64,000 bases of DNA from Shimwellia pseudoproteus (GTDB lineage Bacteria > Pseudomonadota > Gammaproteobacteria > Enterobacterales > Enterobacteriaceae): positions 58,782-122,781 of the forward strand of contig NZ_WBXP01000007.1 of the NCBI RefSeq assembly GCF_016415625.1. The letters are read 5' to 3'. Positions 40,047 to 49,798 of the stretch are shown here, in pieces; within the stretch, counting starts at the first letter, position 1, and every line of letters starts with the position of its first letter. Position numbers and translations under genes: made by a program. The notes beneath the pieces were generated by a model. It was not told where the DNA came from and searched no databases. It saw only the letters and a list, made by a program, of their open reading frames with translations.

Positions 40047-40724
40047 CTATTTGCTGCCGAACAGGCGGCGGCCAAAATCTTCGATTTTGCCGCTAATCCG
40101 CCGCTGCTGGATTGTTTTGGTCCAGCTGGCCGACAGGCCCGCCGCCGCCAACAGCCGGTGATATTGCTCATCGTCAAAAGGCATATGCCAGGCGATGGCC
40201 ATCGCCTCCGTGACGGATACATCGCTGACCCGTGACGCCAGCACCAGCGGCGCATCCCCCGAGACGTTACCCGCAGCCACCACCCGGTATAACCAGCCAC
40301 AGCGGCCGGTTTGCTGCATCCGCTGCGACATATCGCTGATACCAAAGTGGAAGTTAAGCTTAAAGCACGGCGAGCGTGGCTGGGTCACCTGGATTAACGC
40401 CTCTCCCCAGCGGTAAATATCGCCGATAAACACCTCCTGCTCGGTCATCCCCCGGGTGGATATATTCTCCCCAAAGGCCGGGGCGGCAAACAGGTCTGCT
40501 TGCTCGGGAAACTCGCGCGCCCAGTGAAGATAGTGCTCTTGAGGATAATGGCATAACGCCCGGTCCGGGCCGCCGTGGTGCACGGTTTCGGCTTGTTGAT
40601 CCCCTTCCAGCCCGAGGGGGGTCAGCCGCAGTTCACCTTCAACCTGATGTTTGGCAATGGCACTGGGACGGCTGCCGGTATACTCACGGATAGCGCCGGT
40701 GTAGACCTGAACGCGATGCTTCAT
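40047..40724 (-). CDS. yiiM: MOSC-domain protein YiiM (6-hydroxyaminopurine reductase)
   Basis: YiiM is a molybdenum-cofactor-dependent enzyme that detoxifies N-hydroxylated base analogues in E. coli. The 225-residue protein has a MOSC domain with HHGGPDRALCHYPQEHY, FGENISTRG and the conserved cysteine in QPRSPCFKLNF. The C-terminal 60 residues match the YiiM helical tail. AAAGGAAC precedes the ATG at 40724; the open frame continues 53 codons upstream without homology. In E. coli yiiM is near sodA and cpxA, not yibL, so the gene order jumps here. Confidence 0.94.
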   Translation of the reverse strand: MKHRVQVYTGAIREYTGSRPSAIAKHQVEGELRLTPLGLEGDQQAETVHHGGPDRALCHYPQEHYLHWAREFPEQADLFAAPAFGENISTRGMTEQEVFIGDIYRWGEALIQVTQPRSPCFKLNFHFGISDMSQRMQQTGRCGWLYRVVAAGNVSGDAPLVLASRVSDVSVTEAMAIAWHMPFDDEQYHRLLAAAGLSASWTKTIQQRRISGKIEDFGRRLFGSK

Positions 40725-40863
40725 CTGCTGTTCCTTTTGACGGGTCGTGACAAAGAGAGGGTGAGATATCATTACCGGGATAGACGGCGGTGACAAGTTT
40801 CCCGGCGGATTTGCCATTATCGGACGGCGGTGCGCCGCAGGCCATCGCCAGGCAGCTAAACCG

Positions 40864-40895
40864 TAAAAAAACAGGGCCAGCACACTGGCTGGCCC
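40864..40895 (-). terminator. Rho-independent terminator of the autotransporter gene
   Basis: GGGCCAGC (40874-40881) and GCTGGCCC (40888-40895) form a perfect 8-bp stem with a 6-nt loop. On the minus strand it is followed by TGTTTTTTT (complement of 40864-40873). It lies 26 nt after the autotransporter stop. Confidence 0.88.
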
Positions 40896-40920
40896 CGGGG
40901 AGCGGGTTATCAGGCGGGGG

Positions 40921-43434
40921 TCAGAAGCTGTATTTCACCCCCAGCATGGCGGCGGTGTCGCTGTAGCTGTCGTCGCCTATCTGCTGGGCCACGTTACCCC
41001 AAAGTTGCAGGCGCGGGTTTATTTGCCCTTCCACCCCGACCTTCAGCTCACCGATATTTTTGGTGCCGCTGATATCATCCCGGACACTCCCCATCTGGAC
41101 AGTCTGGTTATGGGTGTTGTGGATCCAGTTGGCCTCTACAAATGGCTGGAACTCCCGGCCTTTGCCGTCATCAATGGCGCTGTGGCCTTTCAGGTAGGCG
41201 CGCACGCCGAGCCGGGTCATCAGGTTACCGTCGGTTTTATCCTTCACCAGGGTGCCGTTATGTTCCCGGTGGGAGTCCGCCTGAACATCCATCCAAATCG
41301 CCTGAGCCTTCGGCTGGATCCAGTAAGTAGCGCGGGTGCTCTCCCCTAACAGGAAGGTGTAGCCCCCTTCGACTGATGCGGTAATACCATCGGAGTCATA
41401 TTTTTCACTGGCTAAATGCTTGCCGTTCACCGTGTTATTAAACCAGTTATACAATACCCAGCTGTCCAGATAGGTGCCGGTTTTATTGGCCTCATTGGCG
41501 TACCAGGTGGCGTATAACCCGACGCTATAGCCATCCACCTGGCCCCGTGACGAGTTACTGTTATGGGTATTATGGGTGCGGCTTTTCTGGTTGGCGTAGC
41601 CGGCCATTGCCCCGACATGCCAGCGATCGAGGCCATCACTACTCCACTGCGCCAGGTCCCCGCCCATCTGCAACACATAACGGTTCGCCTGGGTTTTCAG
41701 CTGTTTGCTGCCGTCGGTAAAGCGTGTATGGCCGCCCTCGTTACGTATCCACATGCTGGTGACTTTGCGTTCGCCGGTTAACACGTCCGTGTATTGGGTT
41801 TCCCCGATGCGGTCGTGGAGGCGGGTAATAAACATGGTGTTCGCCGCGTAGTTGTTCGCCAGATAGCTGCCGAATTCCGGGCGGTATTGGTTCGTTTCAT
41901 GGGACGGCGGCGCTGGCGGATCAACCGGGTCTACCGGTGGGTCCACCGGGGTCAGTGCACTGGTGAGGTACCAGTTACTGTCTTTTTTCACCACATCGTA
42001 GTCATAGCCGCCCGCCACAATACGCCCGGCTTTGGCGAAGGTGCCGTCAGAGTTGCCGCCCACTTCCACAATCTCAATGCCTTCGACGGTCTGTTCACCG
42101 GCACCGCCAATATTATTAATACTGACGTTGGTGCTGCCTGAAGTATTTCCCTTGACGATCAGCTTATCGGTTAAGGAATCATCGCCACCCAGCACAGTAT
42201 TCAACGCCAGCGTACCGCCATTACCGATATAATCGCCCGCGACGGTCAGGGTCATCGGCGTAAAGGCACTGCCTTCCGCCGGGGCCCGGTATGTTAACGT
42301 CGCGCCATCAAGATGTAGCCGGGAAAGCACCGAGTCACCGGTCATGGTCCACTGGCTGCTGGCGCCCGTCAGGTTCAGGTTGATCTCCCCTGCGGCGCTG
42401 GTTGAGCTGGCCAGTTGGTTGGAGTTGGTTTTACCGGTGAACTGGCTGCCGTCCGCCATGGATAAATCAACAACCCCGGCTTTATCGGCAACAATATTGC
42501 CGTCAACGTTATATATTGCGGAGGTTGCCGTATCACTGGCTTTATCCCAGGAGCGAATCATCGCCTCGCTTCCTGAGGCATAGGCGGCATAGCCAGTGCC
42601 GGTCTTTAACGCGGTGTTGCCACCCAGATTGATGATAGCTGCATTACCGACAGTGGCAGAGGATGCATACAGCGCGTGAGCGCTATCGCCAGAGGTCTCG
42701 ATCCGGGTGTCCGCTAATGAAATATTACCTAACTCCTGAGCATAGACCCCATAGGCCGATTTACCGGCAGTTTTAATCGTACTGGTACCGTTCAGCTCAA
42801 TGACTGCCTGGCCTTTACCGGCGAAAGGCCAGTCCCTGCCAGCAACAACACCATAGCCAGCATTAATGCCGCCGTTAGCAACCGTCTCTATATTTGCATT
42901 ACCGTTAATGATAATACTGGAAATAGCATTAGCATTGCTCCCTGAACTGTTGGCACGAATCCCCATCCCGCCTTGAGAATAGATATCAGCATTATTATTA
43001 ATAATGATTCTGGAGTATGCTCCCGCCAACTCTCTACCCAAGTTGATACCATCCGCACTGCTACCAGAGAGGTTAGCCGTATAGTTTTCTATAACAACTT
43101 GGCCACCACCGTTTTTAGAGTGGATACCATCGGCATCTTTACCCGTCGATGTTACGACAAGATCATTAAATTTATAGTTTTCGCCATTCAGGTATATTGG
43201 CCATCCTTTCAGCCCAGAGGTTGTAGCATCAACATTGGTCGTGATCGAAACCTGATCGTAATTAGTATAATCTTGATTATTTCCATTAGGGTTATTAGAT
43301 TGAGAGTAATAAAGTGTATTATTGGTGCTAAATACACCATCTGCTTCAGCGAGTAATGGTAAACCTGAAAGTACTAACGCACCTGATACACCCACTGCAA
43401 CCTTTGAAAGTCTGAATAATTTTTTGTTATTCAT
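40921..43434 (-). CDS. AidA/pertactin-type autotransporter (type Va secreted protein)
   Basis: This is an 837-residue surface protein. It has a signal peptide (about residues 1-31, KKLFRLSKVAVGVSGALVLS), then a passenger of about 490 residues rich in Gly, Asn, Ser and Thr with beta-helix-like spacing. A Pro/Asp hinge (PPVDPVDPPAPP) follows. The C-terminal translocator begins near YRPEFGSYLANNY and ends in GVKYSF, with the terminal Phe typical of barrels. AAGGTG precedes this ATG. The passenger substrate or ligand is unknown; AidA-like adhesion is an inference. The N-terminal 3' region is much more AT-rich than neighbouring genes, suggesting horizontal acquisition. Confidence 0.88.
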   Translation of the reverse strand: MNNKKLFRLSKVAVGVSGALVLSGLPLLAEADGVFSTNNTLYYSQSNNPNGNNQDYTNYDQVSITTNVDATTSGLKGWPIYLNGENYKFNDLVVTSTGKDADGIHSKNGGGQVVIENYTANLSGSSADGINLGRELAGAYSRIIINNNADIYSQGGMGIRANSSGSNANAISSIIINGNANIETVANGGINAGYGVVAGRDWPFAGKGQAVIELNGTSTIKTAGKSAYGVYAQELGNISLADTRIETSGDSAHALYASSATVGNAAIINLGGNTALKTGTGYAAYASGSEAMIRSWDKASDTATSAIYNVDGNIVADKAGVVDLSMADGSQFTGKTNSNQLASSTSAAGEINLNLTGASSQWTMTGDSVLSRLHLDGATLTYRAPAEGSAFTPMTLTVAGDYIGNGGTLALNTVLGGDDSLTDKLIVKGNTSGSTNVSINNIGGAGEQTVEGIEIVEVGGNSDGTFAKAGRIVAGGYDYDVVKKDSNWYLTSALTPVDPPVDPVDPPAPPSHETNQYRPEFGSYLANNYAANTMFITRLHDRIGETQYTDVLTGERKVTSMWIRNEGGHTRFTDGSKQLKTQANRYVLQMGGDLAQWSSDGLDRWHVGAMAGYANQKSRTHNTHNSNSSRGQVDGYSVGLYATWYANEANKTGTYLDSWVLYNWFNNTVNGKHLASEKYDSDGITASVEGGYTFLLGESTRATYWIQPKAQAIWMDVQADSHREHNGTLVKDKTDGNLMTRLGVRAYLKGHSAIDDGKGREFQPFVEANWIHNTHNQTVQMGSVRDDISGTKNIGELKVGVEGQINPRLQLWGNVAQQIGDDSYSDTAAMLGVKYSF

Positions 43435-44392
43435 GATTTCACCTTTTATATTTTTATTGGGTTTTCTATCTCTTACGTGATGCACCGGGATAAACAATAA
43501 AAATAACATGAGCGCATTCACCCCTGCAGTTACAGGAGAGAACAGAAAAGCCGTGAATTTAAAAAAAGACGCGAATATATGACGGTATAATTTAACGACC
43601 AGTAACGATTAACGTCCTCCTTTACGTTACGTAGGGCGGCCCAGTGAAAAGGATGGCGCCCTGATTTGTAAGCTAATATTTTCATCACAACATAAGACTG
43701 TCAATACGAAATCAAAACATCCCGTCAGGCAAAAAAATAGGGCGCTACACAATATTATCAATAATCCTGGTTAATCAAATCCCTTTCAGAAAACCACCTT
43801 TATCGGGCAAGGAGAAAATACCGACTGCCATTATTTACCAGGATTTTTACACCCCCATACCAGGATAATTTATTTTCCCCCGAAGTAAGATTATTAACGA
43901 AAATAACACGAATAGCTAAATCAGTCGCCATTGATACCGTATTCGGGATCCGCTACCCACAGCCGCAGGAAATGCAACCGAGACAAATAATAACACAGCT
44001 AAACTATTCACCTTGTTCTATGATAGATTATCCGATAGCGCACCATAAACGATTAATATCGTTCCGAATCAATTCACTTTGTTAATATTATTTTTATGAT
44101 TTTGTGCGGTAATGAATCATCGCAGATCACAATTTTCAGATATTAATATTCCTAACAGAAATGATGATCTTCCTAATATATCGCTATAACGCGCCTGTAG
44201 TGGTGATTTATCCTGCATTAACTACTGAAAGCAAATCATATAATTACTTATGAAACATTCACCGCCGTTAACGCATTCGGATTTTTCCCATTCCTATTTT
44301 ATCAGGATGTTTTCGGCGCGTTCTGCGCTATGTTGACAGAAGCGGAAGGCAAATGAAATGATGCGCCGATACAGTAAGCAGGAGTCACTGAT
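43435..44392. other. Long AT-rich non-coding region, autotransporter / LuxR gene
   Basis: These 958 bp hold no gene I can support on either strand. Base composition is clearly more AT-rich than the rest of the window, with many A/T runs typical of H-NS-bound DNA. It must contain the autotransporter promoter near 43440-43600 (its Shine-Dalgarno AAGGTG is at the left edge) and that of the LuxR-type gene near the right edge. A TATAAT is visible at 43585-43590 on the plus strand, but I cannot pair it with a -35 element. Confidence 0.6.
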
Positions 44393-45022
44393 ATGGTGCT
44401 AAATTCAGAACTAAAAAAATTGTTCTGTAGCAGCTGTCCGCTGCACTGCTCAATACAACCGGAAGTATCACCACGGACCGTTTACTGTGCCAGCGCATGT
44501 TTCTGCCTGTGGCCGGAAGACAATGTATTTTTTAATCGTGGAATTATTGATGGATTATTAGTTAATAATAATAATGCGCTATTGAGTGGATATGTTTTTG
44601 TTGATTTTTCGCTAAGCAACTTACATCTGTTTGTTGACCATGAATGGCTGGATTTTTTATCTACCGCAAACCTGAAGATCATTCTGGTAAGCGACCGGCA
44701 CCTCCAGCCGCTGGCAAACTATTGGTTTAAGAATCATCGCAAAATCGCGGCGATTATTTATCATAATGACAGGATATCTGCCGCCAATGAGAAAATTAAA
44801 AAAATATTTATTGGTCGGGTAATCTCGACAACTCAGGGAACGACGATCACACCAACGGAATTTACTATTTTGAGTAAGTTAATTAGCGGCATGAGCTCTC
44901 AACAGGTCGCGGAAAGCCTGAATTTGAATATCCGCAGTGTTTATGCCTATCGCCAAAGAATAGAAAAACACTTGGGCAGCAAAATTAATAAATTATATGC
45001 CAATGCCCGGAAGGTCGCATAA
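44393..45022 (+). CDS. Orphan LuxR-type transcriptional regulator with Cys-rich N-terminus
   Basis: This is a 209-residue regulator not assigned to a named family. The C-terminal 60 residues form a LuxR/FixJ HTH (TPTEFTILSKLISGM, QQVAESLNLNIRSVYAYRQR). The N-terminal part resembles no receiver domain I recognise. Cysteines cluster at positions 12, 15, 19, 32, 36 and 38 in CSSCPLHC and CASACFC, which could bind metal or a cluster (inference). The middle is rich in Ile/Phe/Leu. AGGAG (44380-44384) precedes the ATG. Adjacent small genes lie downstream on the same strand. It may regulate the autotransporter, as in other adhesin/LuxR pairs. Confidence 0.8.
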   Translation: MVLNSELKKLFCSSCPLHCSIQPEVSPRTVYCASACFCLWPEDNVFFNRGIIDGLLVNNNNALLSGYVFVDFSLSNLHLFVDHEWLDFLSTANLKIILVSDRHLQPLANYWFKNHRKIAAIIYHNDRISAANEKIKKIFIGRVISTTQGTTITPTEFTILSKLISGMSSQQVAESLNLNIRSVYAYRQRIEKHLGSKINKLYANARKVA

Positions 45023-45085
45023 AAAACACAGACCAATAATAACGGATACCGACATCTCCGGTATCTGATAACTGAGGTGCTCATA

Positions 45086-45412
45086 GTGACCAGTGGCAAT
45101 ATTATTAATTATGAGCAGGAAACAAAAATATTCTACGACATTATTCTTAAGGCTATTTGTAGCGCCGACACCAGGGAAGCATTTACTATGTTACGCAACG
45201 CAATAGATAAGATTCCCTTACCTGAACCGGTCAGGGAGTTATGTGAAAAAGCACTTCTGGAATACCGCCCGGGCAGAAATGGACAAGATCAGTCAGTGGC
45301 TATCGGTTATCTTCTAAAAGCCTATGAGAATATCAGCGGCTACCGGCATATTGAAAATTATATTATGTTGCGCAATAAGCGATTATTTTCGCCAGGCCTC
45401 GCCGATGAATAA
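45086..45412 (+). CDS. Small hypothetical protein (108 aa)
   Basis: I do not recognise this protein. The GTG start at 45086 lies 8 nt after GAGG (45074-45077); a GTG three codons earlier (45077) overlaps that site. The product is soluble, mostly helical by composition, and starts TSGNIINYEQETKIFYD. It contains two Cys, no signal peptide and no obvious motif. It lies 63 nt downstream of the LuxR-type gene on the same strand and so is probably co-transcribed. Its last codons overlap an ATG (45405) of the next small frame. Confidence 0.6.
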   Translation: MTSGNIINYEQETKIFYDIILKAICSADTREAFTMLRNAIDKIPLPEPVRELCEKALLEYRPGRNGQDQSVAIGYLLKAYENISGYRHIENYIMLRNKRLFSPGLADE

Positions 45413-45512
45413 CGACACCTTTATTCATCCGCGGGCAAATCAGTACCGTGATAGTTCAGTGACGAATAATCATCCTAAACATAAGCATGCGTTATCAACA
45501 GGGAGAGTGTCT

Positions 45513-45611
45513 ATGACGTATAACCAGAAAGTCTATGGCGCAATCAGCTTACTGCTGCTGTTTTTCTGGGGGAGCATTGCTGGCGGGATTTTTCTCCTGC
45601 TCTGCCGCTAG
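45513..45611 (+). CDS. Small single-pass membrane protein (32 aa)
   Basis: This is a 32-residue ORF of which about 22 residues are one hydrophobic helix (ISLLLLFFWGSIAGGIFLLL). The ends MTYNQKVYG and CR are short. GGGAGA (45501-45506) is a good Shine-Dalgarno 6 nt before the ATG. An alternative start at 45405 would give a 68-residue protein whose first 36 residues are polar and His/Asn-rich; it overlaps the upstream stop (ATGAATAA), which allows coupling. I do not recognise a family. It is followed by the sodA terminator. Confidence 0.5.
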   Translation: MTYNQKVYGAISLLLLFFWGSIAGGIFLLLCR

Positions 45612-45621
45612 TTTTCCGGGA

Positions 45622-45647
45622 TAAAAAAAGCGAGCTTACGCTCGCTT
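45622..45647 (-). terminator. Terminator of sodA
   Basis: AAGCGAGC-TTAC-GCTCGCTT (45628-45647) is a perfect 8-bp stem with a 4-nt loop. On the minus strand a run of T (complement of 45623-45629) follows it, about 18 nt after the sodA stop. It may also stop plus-strand transcription from the small ORF. Confidence 0.92.
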
Positions 45648-45664
45648 ATTGACACCCGTAAGGG

Positions 45665-46285
<621 letters not shown>

Positions 46286-46576
46286 AATCGTCTCCAGTAT
46301 TATTGGGCGGCAGAGATTGTTAACGCCGCGTATGAAGTCAAGCCATTATAGTTATTTAAATGATATTGAAAATGATTATCAATGCCCTATTTTTAATAAG
46401 GTTATCACTTTCCTGCCCATCGCCATATTTGTGAGCTTTCGCACGGGATCCCTGCGCTTTTTGCCAGCCAGGAGAACCAGGCGGCAACGGTTCAAAGGTT
46501 ATCTGGTTGACGAATTTTTACACTCATCGTAACGGGGTTTATCGCCCCGATCCCTTCGACACATGAGGATCTAAGG
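46286..46576. promoter_or_regulatory. Divergent sodA / rhaT control region with Fur box
   Basis: GATATTGAAAATGATTATC (46362-46380) matches the Fur box consensus GATAATGATAATCATTATC at most positions; E. coli sodA is likewise Fur-controlled. For rhaT a CRP-like site TGTGAGCTTTCGCACG is present at 46430-46445. RhaS half-sites are expected between it and rhaT but I cannot assign them. GAGGA at 46565-46569 is the rhaT ribosome-binding site. Confidence 0.6.
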
Positions 46577-47611
46577 ATGAGTAACGCAATTACGATGGGT
46601 ATTTTGTGGCATCTCATTGGGGCAGCCAGTGCGGCCTGTTTCTATGCCCCGTTTAAAAAAGTACAACAGTGGTCATGGGAAACCATGTGGTCCATTGGCG
46701 GGGTGGTCTCCTGGATTGTCCTGCCCTGGGCAATCAGCGCGGCGCTGCTACCGCATTTCTGGGATTACTACGCCTCATTTAGCGCCGCCACCCTGTGGCC
46801 GGTGTTTTTATTCGGCGCCATGTGGGGCATCGGCAATATTAACTATGGGCTGACCATGCGCTATCTGGGCATGTCGATGGGCATCGGCATTGCCATCGGT
46901 ATTACCCTGATTGTCGGCACCCTGATGACCCCGATCCTGAACGGCCAGTTCGGGGTTCTGGTGGGGACCCCCGGCGGCCAAATGACACTGCTCGGGGTCT
47001 TTATCGCCCTGATTGGGGTGGCCATAGTGACCCGCGCCGGGCAGTTAAAAGAACGCAAAATGGGCATCAAAGCCGAAGAGTTCAACCTGAAAAAAGGGCT
47101 TATCCTTGCCGTCATGTGCGGGATTTTCTCCGCCGGGATGTCCTTCGCCATGAGTGCCGCCAAACCGATGCATGACGCCGCCGCCGCCCTCGGGGTGGAT
47201 CCGTTATATGTGGCGCTGCCAAGCTATGTGGTTATCATGGGGGGCGGGGCGGTGATTAACCTCGGCTACTGCTTTATTCGCCTGGCCCGGATGCCGTCCC
47301 TGTCGGTGAAGGCGGACTTCTCACTGGCCAAACCGCTTATCATCACCAATGTGCTGCTCTCCGCCCTCGGCGGCCTGATGTGGTACTTGCAGTTTTTCTT
47401 CTATGCCTGGGGCCACGCGCGTATTCCGGCCCAGTACGACTATATGAGCTGGATGCTGCATATGAGCTTCTATGTGCTGTGTGGTGGCCTGGTCGGGCTG
47501 GTACTGAAAGAGTGGAACAATGCCGGGCGCCAGCCGGTGCGGGTGCTGAGCCTTGGCTGTGTGGTGATTATTATTGCCGCTAACGTTGTCGGGCTGGGGA
47601 TGGCCAACTGA
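46577..47611 (+). CDS. rhaT: L-rhamnose/H+ symporter
   Basis: RhaT imports L-rhamnose with protons. The 344-residue inner-membrane protein has ten predicted helices and matches E. coli RhaT from [15 protein letters not shown] to VVGLGMAN. It is monocistronic and is followed by a strong terminator. The rhaR gene is convergent with it, so all rha genes lie on this side of sodA. Confidence 0.96.
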   Translation: MSNAITMGILWHLIGAASAACFYAPFKKVQQWSWETMWSIGGVVSWIVLPWAISAALLPHFWDYYASFSAATLWPVFLFGAMWGIGNINYGLTMRYLGMSMGIGIAIGITLIVGTLMTPILNGQFGVLVGTPGGQMTLLGVFIALIGVAIVTRAGQLKERKMGIKAEEFNLKKGLILAVMCGIFSAGMSFAMSAAKPMHDAAAALGVDPLYVALPSYVVIMGGGAVINLGYCFIRLARMPSLSVKADFSLAKPLIITNVLLSALGGLMWYLQFFFYAWGHARIPAQYDYMSWMLHMSFYVLCGGLVGLVLKEWNNAGRQPVRVLSLGCVVIIIAANVVGLGMAN

Positions 47612-47633
47612 TCTTGCGCTCCTTGCGATTAAC

Positions 47634-47662
47634 ACGCCCATGCCCCGCATGGGCGTTTTTTA
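47634..47662. terminator. Terminator between rhaT and rhaR
   Basis: ACGCCCATGC (47634-47643) and GCATGGGCGT (47647-47656) form a perfect 10-bp stem with a 3-nt loop, followed by a T-tract on the plus strand. The hairpin lies close to the rhaR stop, so it may serve both convergent genes. Confidence 0.92.
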
Positions 47663-48529
47663 TGGCGCCGCGCTCAGGCCAGCGGGTAGCCCGGTGCTGT
47701 GATTCTGGCGCCACTGCCGGGGCGTGATGCCGGTCTCCCGGGTAAACACCACGGAAAAATAGTTACTGTCCTCAAAGCCGCAGCGGGTGGCAATATCGCT
47801 GATCAATAACCCGCTGTGCTGGAGCAGATACTGGGCGTGGCAAATGCGCAACTGGCGTAAATAACCGGGAATATTCATTCCGGTTTGCTGGCGAAACTGC
47901 TGGCGCAGCGCCCGCTCGGTACAGTGGTGATGCGCACAAAACTGTGCCAGATCGAAGCCGCTGTCCAGGCTGGTTGCCAGGGCGGCAATCAGCGCCTCAA
48001 TTGAGCCGCGCTCTTCCGGTTCCGGGGCCTGGGCAGGGATATAGCGGTGACGATAGAGCGCGATGGTCAGTTGCAGAAACAGGGACTCGATCATCACGCT
48101 GCCCCACTCCCCGGCGCTGCTGGTCTCCTGCTCTAGTTGGGTTATCAGCGCCCTGGCCTCAGCCATCCCCCGCCCGGTTAAGCGCCAGTCCGGCCGGTAA
48201 GCGCGGTTATCCAGCCCCGGCAACAGGCGGCCCCAGTCTGCCGATAGCGTCAGCATCCCCGGGCAGTACATGATGTTTTGCAGGACCAGATTATTCACCG
48301 AGGTATAGCTGTGTTTATCCGCCGCGCGAATATAAAACAGATCCCCCCGGGTAATCCGCCAGGGCCGCCCATTCAGCACATGCAGCCCGTTACCGCGCAA
48401 CACCATCACCAGCTCATTAAAGTCGTGGCTGTGTTCAACAAACACATCCTGCGGATAGCGCCCGGCAACCGCCACCGGGAAGGCGGCGTTGGGGAAAAAG
48501 TCAGCTTTATGCAGAATAAGTGGGGTCAT
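47660..48529 (-). CDS. rhaR: Rhamnose-responsive activator RhaR
   Basis: RhaR activates rhaSR transcription with L-rhamnose. The 289-residue AraC-family protein has an N-terminal cupin sensor ([25 protein letters not shown]) and a C-terminal double HTH ([22 protein letters not shown] and [20 protein letters not shown]). E. coli RhaR is 282 residues; this N-terminus differs from it in the first 10 residues. It lies 122 bp downstream of rhaS, longer than I expect for this pair. Confidence 0.95.
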   Translation of the reverse strand: MTPLILHKADFFPNAAFPVAVAGRYPQDVFVEHSHDFNELVMVLRGNGLHVLNGRPWRITRGDLFYIRAADKHSYTSVNNLVLQNIMYCPGMLTLSADWGRLLPGLDNRAYRPDWRLTGRGMAEARALITQLEQETSSAGEWGSVMIESLFLQLTIALYRHRYIPAQAPEPEERGSIEALIAALATSLDSGFDLAQFCAHHHCTERALRQQFRQQTGMNIPGYLRQLRICHAQYLLQHSGLLISDIATRCGFEDSNYFSVVFTRETGITPRQWRQNHSTGLPAGLSAAP

Positions 48530-48651
48530 GGCCTGTACTCGGTGGTGAGATCACCCGCAGTGCCGCAGCGCTGCCGGATCAGGAGCCGGTCATTATTTTC
48601 TTTTTCGGGCGAAAAAACAGTGAATTGCCTCGCGAATCACCCAGTGCCCCG

Positions 48652-49488
48652 CTATTGCAGCGTGCTGTCGCGCCCCTGGCGGACATCCCGGGGGGACCAG
48701 CTAAACTCGCGCTTAAACAGGGTGGAAAAGTGGTTGCTGTCGCCAAACCCGCACTGAAACGCGATATCGGTAACGCTCTGTTCGCTGTGGCGCAACAAGT
48801 GGTGTGCCTTGCCCAACCGCAGGCGGTTAAGAAAGCGCTGCGGGGTGAGCCCGGTGCGCTGCTTTAACTGGCGGTGCAGGGTACGTAACGACAGGGAGAA
48901 ATGGCTCGCCAGATGGTCCCAGCAAATCTCTTCCGCAAAGTGCGCCTCCAGCCAGCTCAACAGCTGGTTCAGCCGGCCATCACTCCCGGTAACGTCATCT
49001 GCCAGGCTCCCCTGGCGTAATAACAGCAGCAACTGCATAAACAGCAGCTCGCGGTTAGCAACGCCCTGGAGCTCACTGTTCTGGTCCTGCCGGGCCAGTT
49101 GGCTGGTCAGGGCGCGTACCTGCTGCAAAATAGTCTGGCTAATACGCCAGTGAGAGGGATAACAGCCATCCTGCTCCTGGGGTAGCAGTTTCTCCAGCCC
49201 GGACAAGAAGCTAAACCCATCCGGGGAGCGGTACAGCACGTTGATCAGACACAGATTGTCAGTATGTTCATACAGGTGCCGGTCGTGATCGCGCACAAAG
49301 CAGACCGATCCCCCGCTCAGGGTGTAGGGCTGGCCGTTGAAAATGTGGGTACCGGTACCGTGTTCAACAATCACAATTTCAAAAAAGTCATGATCATGCT
49401 CAGGGAACTGGCCCTGTGGCTGGCGTGGTTCTATCGCCACACTGCTGCCACCCGCCGGGAAGAAATCAAACCCATGTAACTGTGTCAT
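48652..49488 (-). CDS. rhaS: Rhamnose operon activator RhaS
   Basis: RhaS activates rhaBAD and rhaT in response to L-rhamnose. It has 278 residues, as in E. coli. The N-terminal cupin has [19 protein letters not shown], and the AraC HTH pair is [20 protein letters not shown] and [19 protein letters not shown]. It is divergent from rhaB and is the first gene of rhaSR. Confidence 0.96.
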   Translation of the reverse strand: MTQLHGFDFFPAGGSSVAIEPRQPQGQFPEHDHDFFEIVIVEHGTGTHIFNGQPYTLSGGSVCFVRDHDRHLYEHTDNLCLINVLYRSPDGFSFLSGLEKLLPQEQDGCYPSHWRISQTILQQVRALTSQLARQDQNSELQGVANRELLFMQLLLLLRQGSLADDVTGSDGRLNQLLSWLEAHFAEEICWDHLASHFSLSLRTLHRQLKQRTGLTPQRFLNRLRLGKAHHLLRHSEQSVTDIAFQCGFGDSNHFSTLFKREFSWSPRDVRQGRDSTLQ

Positions 49489-49798
49489 CGCTATAACCCC
49501 GCCACCGGAAATGTCCTCTGATAGTAGAGAAGCCGCCGGCTTACAGCCTTAAAGTTTTGACACTAATGGGCGCAAAAACTGCACGTTTTTCAAGAAGTGA
49601 CCGGAAATATCGGGAAATGCGGCGGCTATCACACGGGGTTATCAGGGGGCAATGGGCCCCTTCGAAAGCAATCTGTGAAACGGCTCACGCTTACCTTTGG
49701 TTTCCTGCCAGCGCCGTTTAGGGGCTGTCATTAGTACGAAGGTCAATCCCGGCCCTGGCCCCTAGACTGGCAGGCAATGATTTCGGGAGGAGCCACCC
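49489..49798. promoter_or_regulatory. Divergent rhaS / rhaB control region (RhaS, RhaR, CRP)
   Basis: This 310-bp region drives rhaSR leftward and rhaBAD rightward. A strong CRP site TGTGA-AACGGC-TCACG lies at 49674-49689. RhaS-type sites for rhaBAD are visible as TTACCTTTGGTTTCC (49691-49705) and CTGTCATTAGTACGAAGGTC (49725-49744), similar to E. coli rhaI half-sites. TAGACT (49763-49768) is the probable -10 of rhaBAD, identical to E. coli. GGGAGG (49785-49790) is the rhaB ribosome-binding site. Confidence 0.75.

Noticed and set aside
45324..45512. A 95-residue protein starting at 45324
   Set aside because: The first part overlaps the 108-residue gene in another frame and lacks a ribosome-binding site; shorter starts at 45405 or 45513 are better placed.
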